A stretch of DNA of 61,911 nt from the NCBI GenBank assembly GCA_001953115.1, contig LSSL01002303.1, positions 1-61,911 on the forward strand, read 5' to 3'. Source of the DNA: Smittium mucronatum (taxonomy: Eukaryota; Kickxellomycota; Harpellomycetes; Harpellales; Legeriomycetaceae). The position numbers and the translations under genes were made by a program. The notes beneath the pieces are model-generated. The model had not been told where the DNA came from and made no database searches. It saw nothing but the letters and a program-made list of their open reading frames with translations. Within the stretch, counting starts at the first letter, position 1, and each line of letters opens with the position of its first letter. Shown one piece after another: positions 1-11,815 of the stretch.

Positions 1-285
1 GGGGGGGGGTCTAAAAAATCTTTAAGTCAGCTTTTTGCTGGCGCATCAGATCATATTATTGAGTTGGAAACAGCAAAATTTTTGGATGGAATTCATGTTG
101 TTAGATTGAATATACTCGAAGGTATAAGTGAATCACTAGCCCCATTGAACCAATGCCCAGTGGGTACGGAGCAGCTAGAGCGACCGATGGGAGTAGGATG
201 AAATTTTATTATTTTTTCCTTTTATTGTATTTTTATTTTAGTTTTATTCTAGTATTTAAATATTATAAATAGATTCCCTTAATAT
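1..285 (+). mobile_element. 3' end of a LINE (group B): end of ORF, 3' UTR
   Basis: An open frame runs from the window edge to a TGA at 196-198 (about 65 codons, start outside the window). It ends in a peptide of the form LNQCPVGTEQLERPMGVG. The same terminal peptide, with a stop in the same place, can be read from three other copies: 15393 (+), 32877 (-) and 48305 (-). That shared frame is the reason for calling this coding and not a SINE. The AT-rich stretch after the stop would be the 3' UTR. A tail like that of other group B copies (ATTCCCTTA, compared with ATTTCCCGTA) lies near 272-285. I infer the C-terminus of a LINE ORF2-type protein; the protein itself is not identified. The poly-G run at 1-9 may be part of the element or a simple repeat. 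Confidence 0.5.
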
Positions 286-344
286 ATATTATATAAATAT
301 AGTTCTTCTAGTATTTGAATAAAACTCTCACACTTCTCTAAGAT

Positions 345-745
345 TTCACAGGAATTATCTCAGGAAAAACAACTTCTGGAAAAAAACCCCAAATACCAGT
401 TACAAATGTTCATATACCTGGATCAGGAATCAGAAAAAAGATATCAAAATCTGAACTTGTGGATAACTTTAAAAAATTCAGCAAAAAATTCAAAAAACAG
501 TTCCTGATTGGCGACTTTAAAATGAACTCAATTACATTCAATAATTTCGAATTAAAGATTTGGGCTGGATTTCGAAGTGCAAAGGTTACTAATTCTACTG
601 GATCTAGGTGGAATAAAAATACAGTTGGAATAATGATTGATCACATATTCTATTCTGGATTTGATTGTCGGCCAAATAGCTGTACTACAGACAAGTCGGT
701 GGATTAATCTGATCATATGCCTATAATAGCTAAATGGAATTTCGC
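345..745 (+). pseudogene. LINE apurinic-type endonuclease fragment
   Basis: The translation contains, in order, NVHIPGSG, FLIGDFKMNS, IDHIFYSGFD and, after a TAA at 706-708, SDHMPIIAKW. These correspond to the conserved blocks of the EEP (exonuclease-endonuclease-phosphatase) domain of non-LTR retrotransposons: the GDFN-like block, the D-H block and the C-terminal SDHxP block. Such a domain nicks target DNA to prime reverse transcription. The Asn expected in GDFN is Lys here (GDFK). Together with the stop and the frame change further on, this marks the copy as dead. The N-terminal catalytic blocks are not present. Confidence 0.65.
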
Positions 746-1113
746 TGACCTGAAAGCTCCTAAGAATAAGAATAAGAAAATAATAGACATCAAAAATGTA
801 GTTTATAAGCTTAAAAATCCGTCTCTAGCAATAGGTTTGTGATATTAGCCAATGAGAAATTGGACTTAGATCAATTGTGTACAGTAATGGTTAAAAATAT
901 TTGGAATGAATTTAAGAACTTAATAGCAATAAAATCGACTGAAGATAAACTGTTAACTATTTTAACCAACCCTAAATTGATTAAAATACGAAGGCGCAGC
1001 AAGAAATTCAAGAAATTAAGCCAGGGAAAATATATATAGCGTATTATATTAATTCAAAAATAGCAGCAACAAAGTCAATAAAAGCTGACAGGAAATCTCA
1101 ATATGAAAAGAAA

Positions 1114-2730
1114 ATGAAATTAATTGCCGAAAATTTAGTCAATAATGACTCTAAAAAATTATGGGAATTCATCAAATCAAGTTCAGGGAGAAGATTTCAG
1201 AATGTAGCAAATGGACCTATCTACGACAAGGACAAAAATCTGATCACTAAAAATGCTGCGAAAATAAAAATTTGGAATAATCATTTAAAGGAATTAGCCA
1301 AAGACAGCACAGGAAACAGTCGGAATTCAGAAAAGTGGTAACCCATTGCACCAATAGAATGCGAACATTTTCCAGAGTGTGAGAATAATATCAGCTGGAA
1401 AGATATAACTGATGCACTTAGGGATTCACCAAATAATAAGTCCCAGGGGTTTGACGGAGTTTCTAGTGAGATTTGGAAACTCGCTTTAAAAGAAAGAGTT
1501 CCCAACTCGAATCTGGCTAAATTATTATACAAAATAATTAGAATTATGTACGATTCTGGAGAGATCCCAAAATTAATGACAACTAGTCTGGTAGCTCAGG
1601 TACCAAAAAAGGGAGACTTAAAAGATCGAGATAATTACAGAGTAATTCCACTAATACCTACACTGATAAAAGTGCTAGGCAAAATAATAGCCTCAAAGTT
1701 AGCCAAACTGGACAGAAAATTCAAAATTCTCACAAAGGAATAAGCCGGTTTTCGGAATTTCGAAGAGTGTGTGGCACAAGCTACAACTTTGTACGAAATA
1801 GTTAAAAGAAGAAAAGTGAAGAATTTAGAAACTTGGATATGCTATATTGATTACAGTAAAGCTTATGATAGGGTCCCTCACCGAGCTTTAATCCAAAAAT
1901 TACGGTCTATTGGAATCGGTGGAAAATTACTCAATATTACTGGTGGATTATACTATTAGCCAAAATTAGCAGTCAGAGTTGGAAATAATATTTCTGAAAC
2001 TTCAGGATACTTATGTGGAGTACGTCAAGGAATCCCGACATCGCTGATTCTGTTTGATTTATATATCAATGATATTTTCCTGAATGACCCAGGATCATTA
2101 GTATCTGGCCTATCAGAACGAGTTCCTGTGATACGTTTTGCAGACGACGCGGTTGTGCTTTCTGATTCAGCTGAAAATATCCAAATTTCTTTTAATGCAA
2201 TTACTGAATGATCAGACACTTGGAAAATGTCAATTAATGCAGCGAAATGCGGAATAATGGCAGTTAATTGCAATTCTGTCACAGAAATGACTCTTCAAAG
2301 GAAAAACATTTGAATAGCCAATCAATACACGTATCTGGGATATAAAATGAACAGTAAATGGAATGCCTCAGATAATATAAAAAAAAACACGGATAAAGTC
2401 CAAAAAGCCTTTTGCGCAGCTTATGGATTTTTAAACAGAAACTTCGTGTTGCTGACACTAAAAATAAAGTTTATCAACACATTTCCCAGTCGGATTGGCT
2501 GCTATAGAGGAGAAAAATTTGGAATGAGTGAATTCAGATGCAAAAGAATCCAATAGTGATCGATAAAGCAATGCGATTGGTTGCAAAAGTTAGAAAAAAT
2601 GCACCCCTAGAACGTCTTAGATAATAATTGGGAATCAAGTCGGTGTTTAATAGAACTAGTACTACATTTAAACACGCATAATATAAATAATATGGATCAA
2701 AAAAATGGGTATCAGAATTTAAAAATCACT
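1114..2730 (+). pseudogene. LINE reverse transcriptase, broken by in-frame stops
   Basis: One frame carries recognisable reverse transcriptase blocks. VPKKGDLKDRDNYRVIPLIP (about 1600-1655) is the pre-A block. YIDYSKAYDRVPH (about 1843-1881) is motif A with its catalytic Asp. GVRQGIPTSLILFDLYIND (about 2017-2073) is motif B, and RFADDAVVLSD (about 2134-2166) is motif C with both Asp residues. Then come TYLGYKMNSKW and KFINTFPSRIGCYRGEKFGM of the thumb and connection region, and further on a DKAMRLVAKVRKNAPLERLR-like block. Stops break the frame at 1339, 1741, 1957, about 2209, about 2311 and 2554. Catalytic residues survive, so the loss of coding is probably not ancient. I remember similar proteins from Harpellales fungi, but could not check this. 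Confidence 0.8.
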
Positions 2731-2741
2731 AGATATTTGAT

Positions 2742-2944
2742 TTTTTTTTTTTGTATCACGGAATTTTATTGTAAGATAACACCATTAAATACTACTAAAA
2801 AAATATGAAAAATAGAAAAAGACGTATAGAAAAGACTATTATCCTAACTAAAGTAAGCTTCTCACTGGAATGCCGGCTGCGTACCTACGGGAAACGGTTT
2901 CAATCTTAAAACTGAAAGACCTCCCCCTGACATTGCTTCAAATA
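2742..2944 (-). mobile_element. Group A retroposon copy with 12-bp target duplication, nested in the LINE
   Basis: On the minus strand the element ends in AATAAAATTCCGTGATAC followed by poly(A), seen on the plus strand as a T run from about 2741. It starts near a TTGAAGCAATG-like sequence. The 12-mer TAGATATTTGAT occurs directly on both sides (2730-2741 and 2945-2956), the expected scar of target-primed reverse transcription. The flanking sequence is the C-terminal part of the LINE above, so this insertion came later. Length is about 203 bp including the tail. It is closely related to the copies at 54404-54610 and 61652-61911. Confidence 0.85.
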
Positions 2945-2956
2945 TAGATATTTGAT

Positions 2957-5900
2957 AAAAACTCCACATAGGCGACTGAATTCTCAAACAAGATTAAATA
3001 TACTGCCATGTTGTCAAAAAAAATCTAAATTTAATTTCAATGGTTAAAATGAAAGCGAAAAATAACTACAGTAAAATCAATAATGAAGATGTTGAATAGT
3101 ATCAAAAACAAAGGGAATTGAATAACTTGTAGATAATGTATACAGAAATAAGTCAAGGCCTTCAAAAAAGTCCGGAAGTGATAATGGGAAGTTTTTGGAA
3201 CTTACAGAGACTGAAAAAAATAAAAACAATAGTTTAAAAGTTATATATATATATTTACCTTGTTTTACAAGAAAGGCTTCAGAAAATATAGATATATAAA
3301 ACAGGGTGGTCAAAATGGAAATCGGTCGGAAGGTATAGAACTAAAAGTTTTATAGCAGAATCAATCTTAGTATACGGAAACTACAATACTTATATCCAAT
3401 GAATCTCGGCTGGAACTGCTTGGAAAAATAGCCGGAGAGAGGGGGGGAGGTTAACAAAATCTTTATTCATCTTCTTTCTGCCAATTCCTAATTGACCACT
3501 TATTTGAAATTAGATAAAGTTTAAACATACTTTGTCTTTATATTAATTATAATTGAAGTTATAAAATAATTTATCGCACCACATTAATCATTTTTTTTGA
3601 AATTTCTAAGTCGCTGGAGCTGTTGATGGAGTTTATATATGTGAATTGGTTATTTTTTAATTTTTTTAAATAGTTTTTGCAGATTTTTGTACATTTATAA
3701 CCAGTATTTTAACCCCATCCCCAACAATAATGATTTTACAATAAAAATATAATTAATTATCTAATTTTTTTTTATTTTCGAATACGATTTTACTTGTATA
3801 AAAATAAAATTCACCACAATTTATATTAAATTAGATCATTCAAATATATTTTTTATTTAGTATATATTTTCCCAAAGTTGAATAATTCCAATAGTTTTCC
3901 GTTCTTTCCAAGAAAGCCATTTTAATAGCTTTTGATCGATTTTTTCAAACTCAAATATCATCTAAAATTTTTTACAATAGGTTTTTATCAGTTTGGATTT
4001 AATTTTCAAATTTGTGTGATTTTGAAAAAAAACTACGATTTATTTATATATTTGATAAGGATACAACTTAATAACCTCATGGATCCCCCCATATCTATTT
4101 ATTTTTATTAAATAAAGCTAATTATTACATTCTCAGCCCATTTGAAGCCCATTTTTACACCCGATAAACATAATTTCATAATATTTTCTTTTACTGATCG
4201 GTATATAAACCCCTTTTCTTCAGAGTTTAATGATACTTTTCCCACCATCTGGATATATTTCAAGTCAAACTTACTTGATGATGATATTTAATAACAATAA
4301 TAAACTGAGATACTGATAGATGTATAAACACATTCTGCCAGAAATATGGAGTTCAATTTTGAAAACGAATGCTATTTTGTATTCACTATTATATTTATTA
4401 GCATGGAGAGTGTTATTATAAATTAGAGTTTTAATTTAACACAGGAATTTATACATGAATGGATGTACTTATCTTTTCCCAGAGTGCGTGTTTTTTGTTA
4501 CCAATGATAGTAATAATTTAATCCACAGTTTAATAAATCCCTTAAAAAATATCCAGTAGTCTATTGATGATTTAAATGGGTGTATTTTTTATTAAATTTT
4601 ATATATTTAAATGCTAAACACGATTCTTAAATAATATTAGAGAAATAACTTATTGTGGTTTAAAATCTTAATAGAGTGCATTTCGAATTAAATTAATCCG
4701 AAATATCACATTTATCCATACCATCCTTGTTTGAAAATGGTGAGGATAAGCGCAATTTTTTGTGAGGGAAAGCTTGAAGCATGATGGATTTAACAAAAGT
4801 GCTGATTTAGGAAACTTCCTTTAACAAAGAATGGCGATTTTCATTCTAGCAAATATAAGAATCCAGAATGCATTCACAGAAATTCCAAATAACTTGATCA
4901 TATTTTTGAAATGTAGACTTTTTTATATTAATTATATTATAAGTAGAATGTAGTTTGATTCCCTATAGTATCAAACAATTTTTTTTATTTAGTGATAAAA
5001 TTAATAATCGATTTCCTCTAAATTAAGTAACACAGATACTTAAAACAATACCAGAGGAATATATTGGTTGATAGTTACTACCCTGTTCATGTAGATACAA
5101 ATTTATTAGCTTGTAAAAATATATTATTGTATCCATAATAATGATCTTTTCTTTAAAGAATTTTTTCTTCAGATATTTTTTTATTTAGATTTTAATGAAA
5201 TTATTTTAAAATAAAATTATGTTATACAAAAAAATAAACAACTATCATGTCTACCTGAGAGAATTTTCTGCTCAGAATAATTAACTATTTGGCTTCTAGG
5301 AGGCAATTATAGCTGTAAAAATCTTTATTATATGCTTTTTTACTATTTCTTGGGTTTAAATGTGCTTATTTTACTGACTATAAAAGAGAAACTAAGAACT
5401 CGAGAGATTTTTTTAATTTGATTATCGGGTTATATAGTCTCTTTTAAATAAATAAATAAATAAATAAATAATCTAAGATGGAATTTGAATATGTTTTTTA
5501 TGGCTCAAGAATTCCTCCGACTATTTTCTCAATACAGCAACATCTTTTATATAAACCCCAAGGATATTTCAATCATTGCTAATGGAGCTAGGTAAAAAAT
5601 ATTATGTCTTAAATATACATAAGTTGTATTATACCCAAAAGCAAGAGATTGAAGCTTGATATTGCCCCGTGATATATAAAACTAATAAAAATTTAATTTA
5701 GGTAGAGTGATAGGAAAATGTGGATTTAATTATAATTAATATTCGGTTTCCCGGCAAGCCCCTTCGATGAAATAGATCTCAGAAATCCGAATTTCAGATT
5801 TTCGAAACTATACTACGAGATAAACACAGTTAACAAATAGTTTCAGGAAGTGGAAATATCTTAATTGTATCCAGAGCCTTCTAATTGCATATGAAATATC

Positions 5901-6870
5901 TTTGCTCTTGTATATTTCTATAGTCTCAAATTTTAGATTTTCAAAAACCACGTTTAATATGTCAGAATAAATTTTCCCAAAAGTCTAGCATTGTTTGATT
6001 TGAATATGTGGGTGTTGTTGTAAAAGCTATACTCATTTTCCGAGTCAAAACTTGCAAAAGAAAATAACTTCATATTTTTTTTTCATTTTTAATAACAGAA
6101 TGGAAATTTCAGGGGAATTCTTTTGCTGTGAACATATAGATTATGTATCTCGCCTTTTAAAAAAAACCTGTAATCCAAAAAAAATAATTTTTTTTTTTTT
6201 GGAAAATCACTTTTGTCGATTTTGAATAGTTCACATTATTTTTTCTACAAGTTTCCTCTTTATTATGAATGCTTCAGAACATTCCATAGATGTACTATGA
6301 TCATTTTATTTTTAAATTAACTGACCAAATTTTTAATCCTTTTATTTGGATGGATTAGGGGGGGGGGGTTGGTATAATATCAGATCTAATGCATTTATTG
6401 TCTTTATACCCTTTGAAGCGTGCTAGGCTCCTTTATTTTTTACACAAATCTGCTTGTATTTCTCTGCCATTTTTTTAGTTATTATTCTTGTTTATAACTA
6501 TACTATTTTTTTTTCCTTGAGACACTCTTGAACTCCCTTTTTTCGCCTGTCAAACCTGTTAGATAAAAAAAAGGTGTTGTTTTAACTAGCTTCTATATAA
6601 TTTTTGAGAAACACCCAAATTTAAATGCCAATTTTAATATTGTTTTCCGTTGAAACCGAGTCCCTATCGAGAATCTTATTATTAATATCGTATTTTTAAT
6701 AGAATTAAATATGAAATATAATAAAACTTAAAATTTAGACCAGTTTTACTTTTTATTACATTTAAAATTTAATTTTATAAGTTATTTTCCTTAAAAGGGT
6801 ATTTTGGTTCGGATTAGTTAATTTTAGTTCCTAATATTGCAAAAAAATTCACCACCAGATATCTGGACCC
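2957..6870. other. Mostly noncoding AT-rich stretch
   Basis: Up to about 3000, and perhaps 3440, the remaining C-terminal LINE sequence can be followed. It includes an STxATEFSNK-like stretch just after the nested insertion, in the interrupted frame. Beyond that I see no gene. Short simple repeats include an AAAT tandem repeat at about 5446-5471 and a G run at about 6359-6368. Confidence 0.5.
5446..5471. repeat. (AAAT)n microsatellite
   Basis: About six perfect copies of a 4-bp AAAT-type unit in tandem. No other structure is attached to it. Confidence 0.85.
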
Positions 6871-7440
6871 CTAAGAGTGAAATACCTTTCTGTGGTTTAG
6901 GGGCTTAATAGTGTACTTTTCGAAGTACACTAGACCAAAATTTCACACAGCTTTGTACTATTCTTGGTTGGGAGTAGTAGTGGCAGCGCACAGCGATTCG
7001 GAGGACAGCGATTCCAGAGGAGGACCATCTGGAAACAGGAAGAACCGATAGTTTATCACAGCTGAGACATAGTCTAGTGCACAAGTCCAGCGTTCGAAGG
7101 TCAGACGGATCTCAGCGTCTAACAGCTATTTGTAGGAAAGCCATGTCGATCAATCCCACGTTTGGGTAGGTGCCTAATTTTATTAATTCTGTTAGAAGTA
7201 GGCTCTGACTAGGAGCTCAGTAGATTCAATGAACTATTGTTCATTGAAAAAGAGCTTAATTCTTGACTGCTAGTAACCTCGGTCATACACCTACTTGAAG
7301 CAATGCCAGGGGGGGGGGTCTTTCTTTGGTAGATTGCACCCTTTTCCCGTAGGTACGCAGCCTGTAGTCCGGTAGAGGAGCTTATTGTAGTTAGGGCAAT
7401 AGTCTTTTCTATACGTCTTTTTCTTTTTTTCATATTTTTT
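6871..7440 (+). mobile_element. Longer group A retroposon copy
   Basis: About 570 bp, noticeably richer in G and C than its surroundings. Its right half (7233-7440) matches the group A consensus read from 61652-61911 and 54404-54610 on the opposite strand, including the block around TTGAAGCAATGCCAGG, the G run, CCCGTAGGTACGCAGCC and the T-rich end. Its left half matches a second long copy at 49651-50246, for example TATTCTTGGTT followed by similar GGCAG/GACAG stretches and a GATCAATCC block. The last ~50 bp of the family (AATAAA and poly(A)) are missing or diverged, and I see no target duplication. A hairpin lies at 6909-6932. I interpret it as the 3' part of a LINE-like element with a decayed coding frame. 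Confidence 0.7.
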
Positions 7441-7441
7441 A

Positions 7442-10400
7442 GAAGATATTTTAACTTTATATAAGAACATTTGTAAAAAATTCTAATAATTCCACTCTAG
7501 ATTTTTATTACATCTTCGAAAGAAATACCAGCTTTGGATTTCACGTGTTTTTTTTGAGCTCAAATGAGATTTCCTTGATTTTTTCTCGTGAAATATAAAT
7601 GTCAATTACTTCAAACATGGTGTCTACAAAAAGTTTTCTCATAATATTTTTTTAAATTAAATTAAACTTTAGAATTGTGTTAACTTCATCAACCATAGAT
7701 CATCTGTTGCAAAGTTCTAGGTGTGTATTTTTGACAAGATATTAGCTGCGGGGGGAGAGGGGGTATTTTTCTGAAGCTATTTTCCCTTAATTTCTAGTAG
7801 TTTTCTGGCGTAGGGCCCACGAGTAAGCATTGTATGAAATGAAAAAAAAATTATCTTATGATCTTTTGTCAAAGACTTTAAGGCTTGCAAGTCGAGGTAG
7901 AAAATTTTCTAGATTTACTGAAGATCTGTTTTTAGTTTTTGAAACTCGGATTGGATATATCAATGCTCTTTTGCTCTTTTTTACCCCGTAATCTATAATG
8001 ATTTATATTTTATAGTGTTATAAAATTGAGATTTTTCACACTGTACTTTTATAGTGTGTAATAAAAATCAAAAAATGTTCAATTTTGTATACAAGTATTG
8101 AAAATTCTTTCAATAATTTATCATCTGTCATTAAAAACTAAGATTGCAAATCAAATCTTGTATCTGCCCACACTTTTCAGAAAAGCGAATTGAAGCCCGA
8201 TTCTTCTACCACCAATCATGTAAAAGGCCTTTTTTCACGAAAAATATTATCTGAACAACGATATTGAAAAATGGTCGGATTATATATCTGTATTATCTGT
8301 TAATTAAATCTTTGAGATATTAGGGTTACAATGCAATTTTTGAATACATTCTCATTCAGTTAGAGAAACTAGAATCCGTTTTATTTGAATATTTAAAAGC
8401 GTGGCTAATCGCTAACATATTACATATAACTGTACCCACTTCTTAGATTGGATGAATAAATAGTTAATCGTTGTTGCTGAAATGAGGGGAATGTAAAGTT
8501 GTGTGATTACGGGGTATAAAATATTAAGTAATTATGTATAATTTTTTTTGTTTGGTTGTTTACATGTATCTTCAAGATATAATACTTCTAAAAAATCTAT
8601 AAAAAATGATTCAAAAACATCCTTTAATATTTCTTTTGGTAGTAAAAAATAATTTAAAAATAGCTTGTTGAAATTAATTATTTTGTTTAAATGTACACCA
8701 GAGTTAGTTAACAAATTTCTCTACTGAAATAATGGAGACACGAATTAAAAGGGGTTAAAAAGATATAAACTGTTGAGATGCCTCTTATATAGATCAAATA
8801 ATGTATATTTTGATTGATAAATCAATTTTTATATTCGAAATTTAGCCTTATAAATAATCATTTTATCCATCCAAATAAAAGTATATATTCATAATATCCT
8901 TATTAAGCATCAATTTCTACGTATGGATATTCCGCATATATATTTTACCTTTCTAAAAGGAGGTAAAAAAACTGATGTATGAAATTAAAGAGATGTCAAA
9001 AATTCATTTTTTCATTTCCTTTCTTTGATTTTTTATTAGTCGATGATGGTAAAAATTTATAAGTATGCAATTTTCAGATTATAATAGACTTTATTATTAA
9101 ATAATCGCCATCGCTCTTAAGTCGATTTGTTTCTAAATCTATACACATCTAAAAATTATTTCTAATAGGTCTGAATAAAATTAATAGGGTATTTTGTGAT
9201 ATTTTGGAATAAACACAATTATATAAACATAAATTTTTAAATAAATACAATATAAAACACAAAATGTTAATATCTAAATCTTTACTAACCACTACACATT
9301 TATATTTTCACAATCCACCTTAGTTTCATCGCTATTTTTATATTTTAACTATAAATGAAACTGTTATTTTATGGGATAAAATCTAAAAACTTTGCCCCCC
9401 CCCCCCCAAAATATACTTTTATAAAAAAAACAGGAAATAATTTTAGTAGGAAATATTTTTTTTTAAAAAGATATATAATTATGAAAAATAATTAACATTT
9501 TGTGTCTAAGATTAATTTAAATCCGTTTAGTTTATCTTGGAGGCGCACAAAAAATATATAGATTTAATTTAATTCAAACTATTAATGCCAAATTGAACTT
9601 TAAAAAAATACCGAGTATAATTATGAATAGTTTCGATACTAAACTATAGGCAGAAAGTTTGGAGAATAAGTATCCGCCGTGTATAAAATAAAAGGGGGTA
9701 AATATATTTTTATCAAAAGTAAATTAGACAAAGAGATTAAGAAAAAATTATGGTTTCTAAGCATGAAGTGAATCATTTCAATTTATATATCAATTAAAAA
9801 TTTGAATTCAAAACAAAGAGTACGGATAACTAAAAATCTAATTGATAGTTTATTGAGATCACTTTTTTTAATGTAATAATTTGATTTTACTCATCTTAAA
9901 AGTATCCCAGGTTCTTAAAATAGAAAAATATCAATTAATTATTTAATTTACAGTAGCTCATCGTAGTCACAAAGAGAAATATCTTATATACCAAATACCT
10001 GTAAATTTTTAGTCTACCAAAAATAAAAAATATGGTGAAACCGATGATAAATTTTCTAAAGTATAGTCTCTTTAAGAAGAAATAAATAAAGATACACACT
10101 TAAATCATATATTAGTATCGGATATAACCGAATTTAAAAGTCCAATAATGATAAGAAAAATATAATAAAGCAGTTTACTTTTCTTAAACATAATAAATAT
10201 ATAGATGTAAGTTGATTATGATGTTTAGTTCTCTTATTTGCTGTCTAGCAGAGTGTTTACTGTCTTTCTAAAGTTGTAGATAAAAAAAAATCATGGCGAT
10301 TCTTTGATTTACAATTTAATCTAAAATTCCCCCGATTTATTTTGAAATACTACAATTGATGGAATGTTAATAAAGCAAGATTTTGAAAATGTGCAATTTT

Positions 10401-11815
10401 GTGGATTTTATTTTTAAATTTGCATCAAAAAAAAAAAAAAAACTTCAAAGAGCTTGACGGAAAAAAAAGGTATAGATAATTTTTTTATGTTTTTTCAACA
10501 AAATGAAAGATTACCTTATTACTAAGATTTTTTAAAAAAAAACCCCCTCCGATTTTAGAGAGGGTTTGAACTCAAAGCAATCTTATATTATATTTAAAAT
10601 GGAACTGGGTTGATACCTTTTATTTGCGTAAATTTAATTAAATGGTACAGATAAGTGCTTATAAGCATCCAGTCTAATTTTTAACAACATGCCATATACT
10701 TTAATGGTTATATTTTATGTTTTTTTAAAACAGGATTTGATTTTTTGGATAAGAAAATTGGAATATATACAAGGGATCTTTTCTTGCGCTATTCTTTTTT
10801 TGAAATGAAAATACCAAATATCAAGAGGCTTGATGAAGGTTTAGAAAAGCTCTAAAAAAATAATCAAAAAAGCCTGCATACAATTTTCAAGCTATTAAAC
10901 ATAAAAGCAATATAATCGAAAAACAACGCAAAAGTAAAAGTAATGAAATTTATTGGCTTTCCATAAAAAGAAGCTATACAGATTTTCTAGAAATGTATCA
11001 TCTTCCAGAAAAACTTTTTGAAAAAGGAATTTAATATGAATCCACATTTTTGTTTAGTGTAATTCATAATCTATTGAAAAGTCTTTGTAAAATATGTATT
11101 TACATATACCTTATTTACACATTTACACATTTACACATTTACCCAGATATCCTTATACTTATAATGGGCCTTTTGCAAATAAATAACCCCGTTTTATTTA
11201 GAGGTGCATGTTATTTTATTAATTTGACTCGTTCATTCGTATTTTAATTTATAAAGTGAACTTTGGTTCATTTGTGAAAACTAACAATCACTATTATAAA
11301 AAAGCCTATACTTATTTATGACAAAATTAAAACGACTCGTGCAAGTTCGCTAATATTTTCTATTGTTTTTTCGCAAGAATAGGAATTAAAAAAAATTATC
11401 CTTTATGTCAGCATTATCCAATAATTTAGAATCGAAAAGCATTCAAGAAAGTATATCTTAAATTTCATTGAAGACGAACACCATTTTCCTATATCAAGTC
11501 TATAACCAACTATGATGAAAATTTATAGCTATGCAGGTTTGTTTATCAAGAAATCTGATATTTAAAGTTATTTGTATGTACCTATCACGAGTTTGATTCA
11601 AGGTCAAAAAAGATGTGATTGAATACAGCAATACCTTGCGGGTATTGGGTAATGAACTGAATAATGGAAATAAATAACCAAATAGAGATGATTCTTTTTG
11701 TAAAAATAGATAGTGAATACATAGGGAACTAAAATGATAAATATAATAGTTTCCCCATGGTTAAGGGAAAAAAAATAGAAAAATTCATATTTATAGTTGA
11801 ATGGGATAAATTCAT
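7442..11815. other. Noncoding AT-rich stretch
   Basis: No open frame here looks like a gene. Content is homopolymer runs (including a C run at about 9394-9407), and a short tandem of an ATTTACAC-type 8-mer at about 11113-11141. Nothing else stands out. Confidence 0.5.
11113..11141. repeat. Short 8-bp tandem repeat
   Basis: Three to four copies of an ATTTACAC-type unit. A weaker similar run is at about 44680-44702. Confidence 0.7.

Larger units (their letters stand above)
345..3440 (+). mobile_element. Decayed non-LTR retrotransposon (LINE)
   Basis: This is a degenerate LINE reading left to right. The order is an endonuclease region (about 345-745), a linker (839-1340), a reverse transcriptase (about 1380-2330) and a C-terminal part (2330-3000, perhaps to about 3440). 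The right boundary is uncertain: past 3000 only scattered LINE-like words can be read. From 1114 to 2556 a single frame persists, interrupted only by in-frame stops. The endonuclease part is shifted relative to it. The element is interrupted by a short retroposon at 2742-2944. It cannot encode a working enzyme. It begins just after the tail of a group B LINE end, so it is either 5'-truncated or was itself disrupted. Confidence 0.75.

Noticed and set aside
1..50. G run followed by TCT at the window start as a group A end
   Set aside because: The G run and TCT resemble the group A interior, but the sequence after it does not align. The open frame across it ends in the group B peptide.
6871..7440. 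Group A as a tRNA-derived SINE with polymerase III boxes
   Set aside because: A GTTCGAA word near 7094 resembles a B box, but its spacing to the best A-box candidate is too long and it is not shared by the other long copy. The translatable 3' end argues for a LINE fragment.
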